Positions 17,345-26,186 of a stretch of DNA of 64,000 nucleotides are shown here, piece by piece. The notes below the pieces were generated by a model. That model was not told the DNA's origin. It did no database searches and saw only the letters and a program-made list of their open reading frames with translations. Source of the stretch: Psychrobacter raelei (GTDB taxonomy: Bacteria > Pseudomonadota > Gammaproteobacteria > Pseudomonadales > Moraxellaceae); contig NZ_CP093310.2 in assembly GCF_022631235.3 (NCBI RefSeq), positions 1,364,001 to 1,428,000 on the forward strand, given 5' to 3'. Made by a program: the position numbers and the translations under genes. Positions within the stretch are counted from its first letter, which is position 1; each line of letters starts with the position of its first letter.

Positions 17345-19015
17345 ATGATAAATAACTATAACGCCGCCCCGCAAGCCTACAACTTTCCGTTGACCATCAA
17401 ACAGTTATTAAACCGCTCAAAAACCACCTCTCAAAATGAAGAAATCGTTTATGCGGATAAAAAACGCATGACATATAGCGAGCTGTTTACGCGTATTGCG
17501 AAGCTTGCTAATGTTTTAGGTGGTCTGAATTTAGAGAAGGGCGATGTGGTTGCAGTAATGGACTGGGACAGTCACCGCTTTTTAGAGTCTTACTTTGCCA
17601 TTCCGATGTCGCAGTATGTATTGCAGACGGTTAATATCCGTTTGTCTCCAGAGAAGGTGCTGTACACCATCAACCATGCCAAGCCAAAAGTGCTGCTGCT
17701 AAACTCTGAGTTTGCACCGATGGTAAAAGACTATCAGTTTGAGAACTCGTCAATTGAGCATATCATTTGGCTTGATGACAATGGCACCAGCAGTGAGGGT
17801 GTGTTTGGTATCAGTCAGGAGCGACTGCTTGGTGAATATGAAGCGCTGCTTGCCGATGCCAGTGATGAGTTTGAGTTTCAAGACTTTGATGAAAACACCA
17901 TTGCCACCACTTTTTATACCTCAGGCACCACCGGCAATCCAAAAGGGGTATTCTTTAGTCACCGCCAATTGGTACTGCATGCGTTAGCAGAAGCGGCGAC
18001 GCTGGGCGTGTTGCCACAAAAGCAAGGCCTAGTACTGGGTGATGTATATATGCCAATGACGCCGATGTTCCATGTGCTGGCGTGGGGCTTTCCTTATACC
18101 GCCACCATGCTTGGTATGAAGCAGGTGTATCCGGGTCGTTATGCACCTGATGTGATGTTGAAGCTCATTGAAACCGAAAAGGTGAGTATCACTCACTGCG
18201 TACCGACTATTTTGCAGATGCTACTTAAGCAGGCCGATGCAGAAGGCAAACGCTTTAATGGCCTAAAAATGATTATTGGTGGCTCACGCTTATCTGAAGG
18301 ATTGGCGCAAACCGCATTATCAGCAGATATTGAGGTCTATACTGGTTATGGTATGTCAGAGACGGCGCCGCTGATTAGCTTGACTGAATTTAGATCAGAT
18401 GATCCTGAGATGAGTCTAGAGGAAGAGGCGAAGCGACGTAGCCTAACCGGCAAGCCGGTCATAATGGTGGAGGCCAAAATTTGGGATGGTGATGGCAATG
18501 CGCTACCGCAAGATGGTAAGCAAACCGGGGAGCTGGTACTGCGTGCGCCTTGGCTGACTCAAAGCTACTTCAAAAATGCCGATGCCGGTGATGAGCTATG
18601 GGTCGGCAGCTATATGCATACCGAAGACATTGCATTTATGACTGAAGATGGCACGTTAAAAATTACCGACCGATTAAAAGATGTGATTAAATCTGGTGGT
18701 GAGTGGATATCGTCCTTAGAGATTGAGACCATTTTATCCTTGCATCCTGCAGTCGCTGATGTGGCGGTGATTGGGGTGCGTGATGAGAAGTGGGGCGAGC
18801 GTCCACTGGCGGCAATTGTATTAAAGCCTAACTGTCAGGATGTGACCGCTGAGGATATCAAAGCCATTGCCGAAAAAGCCGCTGAAAAGGGTATGATTCC
18901 TAAGTACGGCGTGCCTGAGCAGTATAAAATTGTGGATGACTTGCCTAAGACGTCAGTAGGCAAACATGATAAGAAATTGATGCGTGAGATGTACGCTGGT
19001 CAAACCACTATTTAA
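17345..19015 (+). CDS. Fatty-acyl-CoA ligase (AMP-forming, AlkK/FadD-like)
   Basis: A 556-residue member of the ANL adenylating enzymes. The P-loop-like motif YTSGTTGNPKGV is near residue 191, the adenine-binding motif YTGYGMSETAPLIS near 336, the ATP-binding Asp region YMHTEDIAF near 425, and the hinge DRLKDVIKSGGEWIS near 440. The C-terminal catalytic lysine is expected in PKTSVGKHDKK. Sequence style is closest to medium/long-chain acyl-CoA ligases of the AlkK type. It activates fatty acids with ATP and CoA in the cytoplasm for beta-oxidation. The enoyl-CoA hydratase family gene that follows fits the same pathway. A terminator separates them. Confidence 0.92.
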   Translation: MINNYNAAPQAYNFPLTIKQLLNRSKTTSQNEEIVYADKKRMTYSELFTRIAKLANVLGGLNLEKGDVVAVMDWDSHRFLESYFAIPMSQYVLQTVNIRLSPEKVLYTINHAKPKVLLLNSEFAPMVKDYQFENSSIEHIIWLDDNGTSSEGVFGISQERLLGEYEALLADASDEFEFQDFDENTIATTFYTSGTTGNPKGVFFSHRQLVLHALAEAATLGVLPQKQGLVLGDVYMPMTPMFHVLAWGFPYTATMLGMKQVYPGRYAPDVMLKLIETEKVSITHCVPTILQMLLKQADAEGKRFNGLKMIIGGSRLSEGLAQTALSADIEVYTGYGMSETAPLISLTEFRSDDPEMSLEEEAKRRSLTGKPVIMVEAKIWDGDGNALPQDGKQTGELVLRAPWLTQSYFKNADAGDELWVGSYMHTEDIAFMTEDGTLKITDRLKDVIKSGGEWISSLEIETILSLHPAVADVAVIGVRDEKWGERPLAAIVLKPNCQDVTAEDIKAIAEKAAEKGMIPKYGVPEQYKIVDDLPKTSVGKHDKKLMREMYAGQTTI

Positions 19016-19074
19016 GCGGTCTTTAAATTAAGATGGTTTTATTAAGTTAATATTTGAACCCTAGAGTAATATTT

Positions 19075-19106
19075 AAAAGCCGTGGCAGTGATGCTGCGGC
19101 TTTTTG
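19075..19106 (+). terminator. Rho-independent terminator after the acyl-CoA ligase gene
   Basis: AAAAGCCG (19075-19082) pairs with CGGCTTTT (19097-19104), with inner CAG/CTG pairing, followed by T residues. Confidence 0.75.
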
Positions 19107-19291
19107 TCTAAATACCAATATGCTAGTATAGCCCCCTGTTAAATATGGGTCTGATAATGGGCAATTATCATACCCCGTGATGATATGAAAATTAAATGAC
19201 CTGATTATGTGGGTGTTTATTTATTCAAAGGGTCATTATCACGGTTGTTTTTAGAACTTATAAAGCTATTTAAACTGGGGCAAACATTCAC

Positions 19292-20503
19292 ATGCAAACC
19301 AATAACAAAAGTTTGGCAGCCAAGGGCGCAGAGGCTGCTGATACCGCAGAAGTGTTATTTGAACAAATCCAAATCAAACAAGATTTACAAATCGGTTTGA
19401 TTACCTTAAACCGTGAAAAATCACTCAATGCGTTAAGCACCACTATGTGTCAGATGATGAGTGATAAGCTCACAGAGTGGGAAGAAGTCGATAACCTCGT
19501 GGCAGTCGTCATTCGTGGGGCAGGCGAGCGCGCATTATGTGCCGGTGGCGATATCCGTCAGTTGTATCAAGCTCGCCAGCAGTGGGATAAAGAGGGCATT
19601 GCGCCGCCAGAGGCCATTGATTTTTTCGCCAGTGAGTATCATTTAGACACTCAAATGCACGAGTATCACAAGCCGATTATTATCTGGGGCAGCGGTATTG
19701 TGATGGGCGGCGGTATGGGGATACTAAGTAGCAGTAGCCACCGAATCGTGACCGAGACCACACGTGCAGCAATGCCAGAAGTAAATATTGGGCTATTCCC
19801 AGATGCGACAGGCAGTTGGTTCTTACAGCGATTCCCAGCCAAGACTGGACTATTTATGGGTCTAACCGGTGCAGACGCCAATGCCAATGATGCCTTGCTA
19901 TGTAACTTGGCTGACTTTAAGATGAGCAGTCAAGACTTTGACGCCATGCTACAAAGCTTGTGTGATGCCGATTGGAGCGAGGCACTGGGTCAACCGACTT
20001 TAAATAGCCTAAGCAGTAAACTGCATCAGATTGCAACAAGCACACTTAACCAGTTTAGTATTGAGTCGACTAAAGATATTGAGTTTGCACCCAGTAACAT
20101 TGCTAAATTTATGCAGCCTATTCAGCGGTTAATGAACTGTGGCGGTCTGGATAAAATTGATGCTATTTTGCAGTCGGACTTGGCCATTGAGCAGTTTTAT
20201 CCAGAGTTTGCCAGCAGTGCGTGGTTTCAGGCGGCCGTGGGGAATTATCGCTATGGTTGTCCGGTGACCAAAGCCATTACTTATGAGATGTATCAGCGAG
20301 CCCACAACTTGTCATTAACCGAAATTATGGCACTTGAAACCAATGTGGCGCTGCACTGCGTCAATTATCCTGACTTTAGTGAAGGAGTACGTGCTTTACT
20401 GATAGACAAAGACCGCAAGCCGCAGTGGAGTCGCAGCCTAGCTCAGTGTTTAGATGTTGAAGGTCAAGCCTACATTCAACAACACTTTCAAGCGCTATCC
20501 TAG
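19292..20503 (+). CDS. Enoyl-CoA hydratase/isomerase family protein (3-hydroxyisobutyryl-CoA hydrolase-like)
   Basis: A 403-residue crotonase-fold enzyme, longer than ordinary enoyl-CoA hydratases (about 260) and matching the HIBCH group. Motifs are GAGERALCAGGDIRQLY (CoA/oxyanion hole), GSGIVMGGGMGI (second oxyanion Gly pair), and MPEVNIGLFPDATGSWFLQR with the catalytic Glu position. In the family the reaction is hydrolysis of 3-hydroxyisobutyryl-CoA in valine breakdown, though some members are hydratases. The roughly 20 N-terminal residues are extra, so the start could lie a little downstream. It follows an acyl-CoA ligase gene. Confidence 0.87.
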   Translation: MQTNNKSLAAKGAEAADTAEVLFEQIQIKQDLQIGLITLNREKSLNALSTTMCQMMSDKLTEWEEVDNLVAVVIRGAGERALCAGGDIRQLYQARQQWDKEGIAPPEAIDFFASEYHLDTQMHEYHKPIIIWGSGIVMGGGMGILSSSSHRIVTETTRAAMPEVNIGLFPDATGSWFLQRFPAKTGLFMGLTGADANANDALLCNLADFKMSSQDFDAMLQSLCDADWSEALGQPTLNSLSSKLHQIATSTLNQFSIESTKDIEFAPSNIAKFMQPIQRLMNCGGLDKIDAILQSDLAIEQFYPEFASSAWFQAAVGNYRYGCPVTKAITYEMYQRAHNLSLTEIMALETNVALHCVNYPDFSEGVRALLIDKDRKPQWSRSLAQCLDVEGQAYIQQHFQALS

Positions 20504-20571
20504 GTTTTTCAGCCTGACACGACATGATGTGTCATTTGTGCCTATAAAAATTTTATACGAGACAACATATG

Positions 20572-20607
20572 AGCAAGGCAGGCTTCAGCGCTGCCTTGCT
20601 TTTTTTA
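20572..20607 (+). terminator. Rho-independent terminator
   Basis: AGCAAGGCAG (20572-20581) pairs with CTGCCTTGCT (20591-20600), followed by seven T residues. It ends the hydratase-family transcript. Confidence 0.85.
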
Positions 20608-20717
20608 TGTTTTAACGCTTTGGCTAACATAATCTGTTAGTATAAAATGATAATATTCGGTGGTAGGCGATAAACCGAACTGTGATTGTGATGAAGTTAT
20701 TATACAGGAGAGCAAAA

Positions 20718-21926
20718 ATGGACTTTGCCCAACTACCAGCACCGCCAAAGGTGAGTGCTTGGCTAGATATGGATGCACTCGATCATAATATTAAATTGGT
20801 CAATCAAAAGACCCAAGCGGTTAAGCTACGCATTGCGACTAAGTCAATTCGCTCTATGGATGTTTTGCGTTATATCCAAAAACATACCCCTCACTTTATT
20901 GGCCTTATGTCTTACAGCGCTGCTGAGTCTGTGTACCTGCTGCAAAATGGCTTTGATAATATCCTATGTGCTTATCCAACTGTAGACAGAGCAAGCGTGG
21001 CAGAAGCCCTGAAATATAATCAGCAAGGGGCGACTATGATTTGGATGGCTGATCGTATTGAGCATTTGCATCTGCTAAATGAGATAGGCAAACAGCAGGA
21101 GCAATCCGTTGAGGTTTGCTTAGATATCAATATGTCTATGCCACTGCCTAAGCTATATTTTGGTACTAAGCGCTCCGCCTTGATGCGCAAAAGCGATGTC
21201 AAAACGATTATAGAACAAGCAGGCTCTTTATCGCATATAACAATCACTGCAATGATGGGTTATGAGGCTCAAATTGCTGGACTGGCAGAGCATCTGCCGG
21301 GTAAGTCACTGATTACGCCGGCAATTAAGCTGTTAAAAAATAGCTCAAAAAGACAAGTCAGTCGCCGCCGAGCAAGTATGGTGCACTGGATTAATAAACA
21401 GGGGTATCCGCTTAAATTGGTCAATGGTGGCGGCAGTGGCAGTATGGACTTTACCTCAAGCCAGCCTGAAGTGACTGAGATTACGGTGGGTTCTGCGTAT
21501 TATAAGCCGGCCTATTTTGATTATATGGACAGTATGCAGCAATTTAAGCCGGCGGCAGGCTTTGTGTTGCCAGTCACTCGTCAGCCTGAAAAGCGGGTCA
21601 TTACTTGTCAAGGGGGCGGCTTTATTGCCTCAGGCGCTATCGGTACCGATAAGGTGCCTGTGGTGCATTATCCTCCAGGCTTAAGCTTACTGCCCGATGA
21701 AGGGTTTGGAGAGGTTCAAACCCCATTTGCGGTAGATGAGGCAGTAATCAAACAAGGCAATATGCCAACAATCGGAGAGGCCGTCTGGTGTCGCCATGCC
21801 AAAGCGGGCGAGCTGGCTGAGCATTTTAATGAGTTGGTGTGCTACCGTGGCAATAAGCCGCTAATTGTAGAAGGCGCTGCTCAAGTTATGACAACTTATC
21901 GAGGAGAGGGACTGTGTTTTCATTAA
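20718..21926 (+). CDS. PLP-dependent alanine racemase-like / D-threonine aldolase-like (DSD1) enzyme
   Basis: Start chosen at ATG 20718, which has CAGGAG 8 bases upstream; an in-frame GTG at 20682 lacks one. The 402-residue product has the fold-type III N-terminal domain beginning SAWLDMDALDHNIK, with the PLP lysine in LRIATKSIRS near residue 42. The phosphate-binding region is NGGGSGSMD and the C-terminal metal/substrate region includes GEAVWCRHAKAGELAEHF. This group comprises amino-acid deaminases, racemases or aldolases acting on D-amino acids. The exact reaction is unknown. It overlaps the next gene by 13 bases, so the two are translationally coupled. Confidence 0.82.
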   Translation: MDFAQLPAPPKVSAWLDMDALDHNIKLVNQKTQAVKLRIATKSIRSMDVLRYIQKHTPHFIGLMSYSAAESVYLLQNGFDNILCAYPTVDRASVAEALKYNQQGATMIWMADRIEHLHLLNEIGKQQEQSVEVCLDINMSMPLPKLYFGTKRSALMRKSDVKTIIEQAGSLSHITITAMMGYEAQIAGLAEHLPGKSLITPAIKLLKNSSKRQVSRRRASMVHWINKQGYPLKLVNGGGSGSMDFTSSQPEVTEITVGSAYYKPAYFDYMDSMQQFKPAAGFVLPVTRQPEKRVITCQGGGFIASGAIGTDKVPVVHYPPGLSLLPDEGFGEVQTPFAVDEAVIKQGNMPTIGEAVWCRHAKAGELAEHFNELVCYRGNKPLIVEGAAQVMTTYRGEGLCFH

Positions 21927-23251
21927 GACACTGGCAGGCAAGCCGTCAGTGGGAGAATTGGTCCGGCTATGTCACCGCTACGCCAGAACAAAAGCTCTCG
22001 CCAAGCTCAGTAGAAGCGCTGCAAGAGATCATCAAACAGGCACGTATACATAAAAAGCGGGTGCGGGTTACCGGCGCTGCACATTCTTTTAGCGGCTGCG
22101 CCAAACCTGAGGAGATTGCGGTTAGCCTGCATAATATGCGTGGCATAATCTCAGTAGACAAACCCAACAAACAGGTCACCTTGCACGCCGGCACTTACCT
22201 GCATGAGATTGGTCCGGCTTTGGCAAAGCATGGCTTGGCACTTGAGAATATGGGTGATGTACAGGCACAAACTATCGCAGGTGCGGTCAGTACGGGTACT
22301 CACGGTACAGGTATTGGGCTTGGCTCATTGTCCAGTCAAGTGGTGGCGTGGGAGTGGGTAGATGGTCAAGGTCAGCGGCATACGCATCATCGAGGCGACC
22401 CGGATACCGATGAGCTGGGCAATGCGTTACATGTCAGCTTGGGCATGCTTGGCGTCTTTACCAAGCTTACCCTAAAAGTGGTCGATTTATATGGTCTAAA
22501 AGAGAGCAATGAGCCAATAGACTTTGAACAAGGGTTGGCAGGGTTTCATGATACAGCACGTGCTCATAGACATATGGAATGGTTTTTATTCCCAGGCACC
22601 AATAAGATACAGCAGAAGACCTTATCTGTTGTGGCACCACAGCCCATGCGCCGAGCACAAAAGCTCAAAGATCATTTTGAAAGTATCGTCATACTCAATG
22701 GTGCATTTTATCTGCTCTCTGAGTTGGCAAGAATGAACCCTAAGCTGACCAAAAAGGTCAGTGAAATATCAGCAAACTCTATACCCAATACCCACCGGCA
22801 AGGTTATAGCTATGAAGTGTTTCCGACACCGCGTGGGGTCAGGTTCAATGAGTCGGAATATTTTATTAAGCTGTCAGACTTTGATCAATGCATTACTGAG
22901 ATTAACGACATCTTATTACAAGATAATAAACTATCGCATTTTCCCATTGAGGTGCGTACTCACAAAGGCGAGACCGGTATGCTAAGCCCAACTCAGGGTG
23001 AGGACTGTGCGGTATTGTCTTTTTACGTCTATAAAGGCATGGACAGCGAGCCGTTATTTAATTGGCTCTATGACTATATGAAAAAATGGCAGGGCCGTCC
23101 GCATTGGGGCAAGATAAATAAATTAAGCAGTGATGAGCTGCAAGTATTATACCCGCAAATGAAGCGTTTTTTGCAAATCAGGCAGATATATGATCCAGAT
23201 AATGTGTTTATGAACCGCTGGCTTGAGCAGAAGTTTTTTGGCATGGAATAA
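21914..23251 (+). CDS. D-arabinono-1,4-lactone oxidase family FAD-dependent oxidoreductase
   Basis: A 445-residue vanillyl-alcohol-oxidase-type flavoprotein. The FAD-binding PP-loop region is KKRVRVTGAAHSFSGCA (about 47-63), with the TIAGAVSTGTHGTG motif near 108-121. The C-terminal ALO domain has the conserved HWGK near residue 396 and ends with the YDPDNVFMNRWLEQKF block. Known members oxidise aldonolactones or alditols. The substrate is not readable here. The GTG start at 21914 lies inside the end of the preceding PLP gene, with GAGGAGAGGG upstream. Pairing of these two families is known in other bacteria, though I cannot name the pathway. Confidence 0.88.
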   Translation: MFSLRHWQASRQWENWSGYVTATPEQKLSPSSVEALQEIIKQARIHKKRVRVTGAAHSFSGCAKPEEIAVSLHNMRGIISVDKPNKQVTLHAGTYLHEIGPALAKHGLALENMGDVQAQTIAGAVSTGTHGTGIGLGSLSSQVVAWEWVDGQGQRHTHHRGDPDTDELGNALHVSLGMLGVFTKLTLKVVDLYGLKESNEPIDFEQGLAGFHDTARAHRHMEWFLFPGTNKIQQKTLSVVAPQPMRRAQKLKDHFESIVILNGAFYLLSELARMNPKLTKKVSEISANSIPNTHRQGYSYEVFPTPRGVRFNESEYFIKLSDFDQCITEINDILLQDNKLSHFPIEVRTHKGETGMLSPTQGEDCAVLSFYVYKGMDSEPLFNWLYDYMKKWQGRPHWGKINKLSSDELQVLYPQMKRFLQIRQIYDPDNVFMNRWLEQKFFGME

Positions 23252-23452
23252 CACATCAGTTCAAACAAATAGAGCTATGGTTGGTATCAAGCCATGATTA
23301 ATATTAAAAATATTGATAATAAAAAGTAGGCGAAATAGGCTTGCTTTATTACTACTTGTTTGCAACAAATTATTATTTACATGGTATCTACGCCACATAT
23401 CTGCTATTTTCTTAATCCTCTAAACTCACAACCTCATGCATCATCTAAAGCT

Positions 23453-24661
23453 ATGATAAAAATTGTTAACGGTGTAAAAAACCATTTTTCTTCTCAAACG
23501 GCGCAAGCCAATACTACAGCTATCAGTGCCACAAAAACCCATAACTGGCTAAAACTGAGCAGCCCTTGGCTTAAAGCCGCTGCACTGACTGCCTCATTAG
23601 GCGCTATGAGTATGCTAGCTTACGCCGCTTGTCAGGTGCCCAAAAGCTACTACTCCAATGTGTTTTGTACCTCAAGCAGCAATCACTTCTTGGCACTCAA
23701 AGACTCAGGCCAACCCGTAGCACTACTAGACAATAGGGGTAGGCGAGTTGCTGACTTGTCTCGCTACACCGGTGTCGATGTCAGCAAAATTAGTGAGGGT
23801 CTTATACCTGTGCAGCGTATGGGTAAGCTTGGTTATGTTAACTTAGCGGGCCGAGAAATCATCCCCGCGGTCTACGATGTCATCCGAGGTGACAGTCAAA
23901 CCAGAGGCTGGGCCCGTGCTGCTAATGGCAACCGCATTGTGGTCAAAAAAGGGGGTATGTTTGGGGTAATTGATATTCGCAATACAGTGGTGTTACCGTT
24001 TTCGCCCAATTATGTCAGTATCAGTGACTTCTCTGGCAACCGAGCCAAGATTACGACCCGTGCAGGTACGCAGTGGATTGATGCATATGGTAAAGCCATT
24101 GCAGCGCCTGCATCTGCTGCGACTCAGAGTATAACGGCTCGTAATCCGTCAACACCTGTGGTCAAAACCACCACCAATATTAAAGCGCCGCTACCTAGCA
24201 CTACGGCACCGCGCACAACTGTGGCTACCAGCCAGTCAGCAATAGAGGCACTGAATGCGCTTCAGCGTCCAGAGGCCATCAACTCAGGCCCTGTGGTTGC
24301 TCCAATGTCATCGAGTGCATCATCGGGTCCGGAGATTTGGCAGCCTGAACAGCGCGATGGTAAATGGGGCTTCGTTAACTATAGCGGTGTGCCGATGATT
24401 ACCTTCTCATTTAATCAGGTCACCCCGTTTTCTGAAGGGTTAGCGGGCGTACGTATGGGAGATAAGTGGGGATTTGTAAACTTGGCAGGTGAGTTGGTTA
24501 TTCCTTTTAACTATACCGAGTCTACAGTTCAGCGTATTCGCGGTGCTAATTATAAAGGTGTCCAACCCTTTATGTTCACGGGTGGAAAAGCCTGGGTCGG
24601 CAATACAGCCAATGGCGCACAGATGTGTATTGATACCGAAGGTAAGTATGTTTCTTGTTAG
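23453..24661 (+). CDS. WG-repeat exported protein
   Basis: From ATG 23453 the product is 402 residues. A long basic N-region precedes the signal segment LKAAALTASLGAMSMLAYAA, with a likely cleavage after AYA, so the mature protein begins near ACQVPKSYYSN. WG (KWG) beta repeats are visible: LGYVNLAGREIIPAVYD, MFGVIDIRNTVVLPF, KWGFVNYSGVPMITF and KWGFVNLAGELVIPFNYT. A Thr/Ser/Pro/Ala-rich linker (about 220-300) separates the two repeat blocks. The role is unknown; WG proteins are often periplasmic or surface binding proteins. Earlier starts at 23381 or a TTG at 23360 are possible but lack ribosome sites. Confidence 0.8.
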   Translation: MIKIVNGVKNHFSSQTAQANTTAISATKTHNWLKLSSPWLKAAALTASLGAMSMLAYAACQVPKSYYSNVFCTSSSNHFLALKDSGQPVALLDNRGRRVADLSRYTGVDVSKISEGLIPVQRMGKLGYVNLAGREIIPAVYDVIRGDSQTRGWARAANGNRIVVKKGGMFGVIDIRNTVVLPFSPNYVSISDFSGNRAKITTRAGTQWIDAYGKAIAAPASAATQSITARNPSTPVVKTTTNIKAPLPSTTAPRTTVATSQSAIEALNALQRPEAINSGPVVAPMSSSASSGPEIWQPEQRDGKWGFVNYSGVPMITFSFNQVTPFSEGLAGVRMGDKWGFVNLAGELVIPFNYTESTVQRIRGANYKGVQPFMFTGGKAWVGNTANGAQMCIDTEGKYVSC

Positions 24662-24717
24662 AGACTTTAGCTTGGGTATAAAACTCACTGATTTGTAAAG
24701 ATTTGGGTTTACCGCAT

Positions 24718-24754
24718 AAAAAAACAGCCCCTTAGTCATAAGGAGCTGTTTTTT
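24718..24754. terminator. Bidirectional terminator between WG-repeat and GST genes
   Basis: AAAACAGC (24721-24728) pairs with GCTGTTTT (24745-24752) with an inner CCTTA/TAAGG stem, and A/T runs on both sides. It serves the convergent genes ending at 24661 and 24795. Confidence 0.85.
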
Positions 24755-24794
24755 ATGTCCGGTGTCTTTATAAGCGTTATGGTTTAACTAAAGC

Positions 24795-25424
24795 TTATTT
24801 TGACGCATCATACTGCGCTTCTAACTGCAAGGCACGCTGATAGCTGTCAATGTTAGATAGGCTATCTGCATAAGCTTTGATATGGGGGTAGTCATTCAAT
24901 AAGCCGCGCTGTGCCAACATAATTAAGTCAAATGACAGCATAAAGTCGGCACCGGTTAGCTTATCAGATACGATAAAAGATTTACCTTCAAGCTCATCAT
25001 TTAGATAGCTTAATAAATTATGCTTTTCTTTGGCGATATAGCCTGACAAAAACTCATTGTCAGTGATGCCTGCTTTATTAACGAATAATTCAAGCAATAA
25101 AGGCACCATGATTGAGCTTTCAGCAAAGTTCATCCACTGTAGATATTTGCCATATTCAGCACTTTGCGGCGCAGGACGCAACGTATCAGCAGCAAAGCGT
25201 TCAATTAATAGCTCCGTAATCGCCACAGACTCTGCAAGCACTTGGCCATCAAGCTCGATGACAGGTGATTTACCCAAGGGATGCACCTGCTTTAGGCTTT
25301 GTGGCGCAAGATGCGTGGTCGCGTCACGTTGATAGCTGACCACTTCATAGGGTTGACCCAACTCTTCTAATAGCCACAATATGCGCAGTGAGCGAGATTG
25401 ATTGAGGTGATGTAATTTAATCAT
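24795..25424 (-). CDS. Glutathione S-transferase
   Basis: A 209-residue cytosolic GST. The N-terminal thioredoxin-like domain starts MIKLHHLNQSRSLRILWLLEELGQPYE, where Ser/Arg near residue 10 would activate glutathione, and has the GSH-contact LGKSPVIELDG with cis-Pro, then LAESVAITELL. The C-terminal all-helical domain has the N-capping motif region LTGADFMLSFDL. It conjugates glutathione to electrophiles. It is the last gene of a run of four detoxification genes on this strand, 26 bases after the DJ-1-like gene, so it is probably co-transcribed with it. Confidence 0.9.
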   Translation of the reverse strand: MIKLHHLNQSRSLRILWLLEELGQPYEVVSYQRDATTHLAPQSLKQVHPLGKSPVIELDGQVLAESVAITELLIERFAADTLRPAPQSAEYGKYLQWMNFAESSIMVPLLLELFVNKAGITDNEFLSGYIAKEKHNLLSYLNDELEGKSFIVSDKLTGADFMLSFDLIMLAQRGLLNDYPHIKAYADSLSNIDSYQRALQLEAQYDASK

Positions 25425-25450
25425 GATATTAGCCTTAGTAATAATGAGTC

Positions 25451-26128
25451 TTAAGCTTGTAGACGTTGAATAAGACGCTTGGCCGCATCTTCAGATGAAG
25501 CGGGGTTTTGACCGGTGATAAGTAGGCCATCTTCGACCACGTAAGATTGCCAATCCGCACCTTTTTGGTAATGAGCACCATTTGCTTGTAGCGCATCTTC
25601 TAGTAAGAACGGCACCACATCAGTTAGGCCAACCGCTGCCTCTTCGGTGTTGCTAAAGCCGGTGACTTTTTTGTCTTTTACCAAGTATTCGCCATCGACT
25701 TTTACATTCTTTAAGGCAGCAGGTGCGTGGCAAACGAAGGCAACTGGCTTATCTAACTTAACAAATTCTTCGATAAGAGCGATTGAGGTGAGATCAACCG
25801 CTAAGTCCCACATGGGGCCATGACCGCCTGGGTAGAAGACGGCGTCATAATCCGCAGCATTGATATCAGCAAGCTTGTGAGTGGTCGCTAAATGCGCTTG
25901 GGCTGCGCTATCTTGCTTAAAGCGATCGGTGTATTTAGTTTGAGCGTCAGGGGTATCACTGCTTGGGTCAAGCGGCGGTTGACCGCCGGCAGGTGAGGCC
26001 AAAGTAATCTCAGCGCCCGCATCTTTAAAGGCGTAATAAGGCGCGGCAAACTCTTCTAACCAAAAACCGGTTTTTTTACCCGTTTCTGCCAATTTATCAT
26101 GTGAGGTAAGCACCATTAATATTTTCAT
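25451..26128 (-). CDS. DJ-1/PfpI family protein (type 1 glutamine amidotransferase-like, Hsp31-like)
   Basis: A 225-residue protein with the nucleophile elbow AFVCHAPAAL (Cys about 136) and the upstream segment YDAVFYPGGHGPMWDL, both conserved in Hsp31/HchA-like proteins. The start MKILMVLTSHDKLAETGKKTGFWLEEFAAPY also fits this group. Relatives are glutathione-independent glyoxalases or protein deglycases acting on methylglyoxal damage. This fits its position between a reductase and a GST. ATAGGATAA supplies the ribosome site. Which activity dominates is unknown. Confidence 0.88.
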   Translation of the reverse strand: MKILMVLTSHDKLAETGKKTGFWLEEFAAPYYAFKDAGAEITLASPAGGQPPLDPSSDTPDAQTKYTDRFKQDSAAQAHLATTHKLADINAADYDAVFYPGGHGPMWDLAVDLTSIALIEEFVKLDKPVAFVCHAPAALKNVKVDGEYLVKDKKVTGFSNTEEAAVGLTDVVPFLLEDALQANGAHYQKGADWQSYVVEDGLLITGQNPASSEDAAKRLIQRLQA

Positions 26129-26186
26129 CAGTTATCCTATAGCAAAGATCTGTGTTTAAAATTCGGTCATTTATTTATAAATTCAG

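Noticed and set aside
23360..23452. Upstream start of the WG-repeat gene (TTG or early ATG)
   Set aside because: No ribosome site, and it pushes the signal peptide more than 80 residues in. A later ATG is better.
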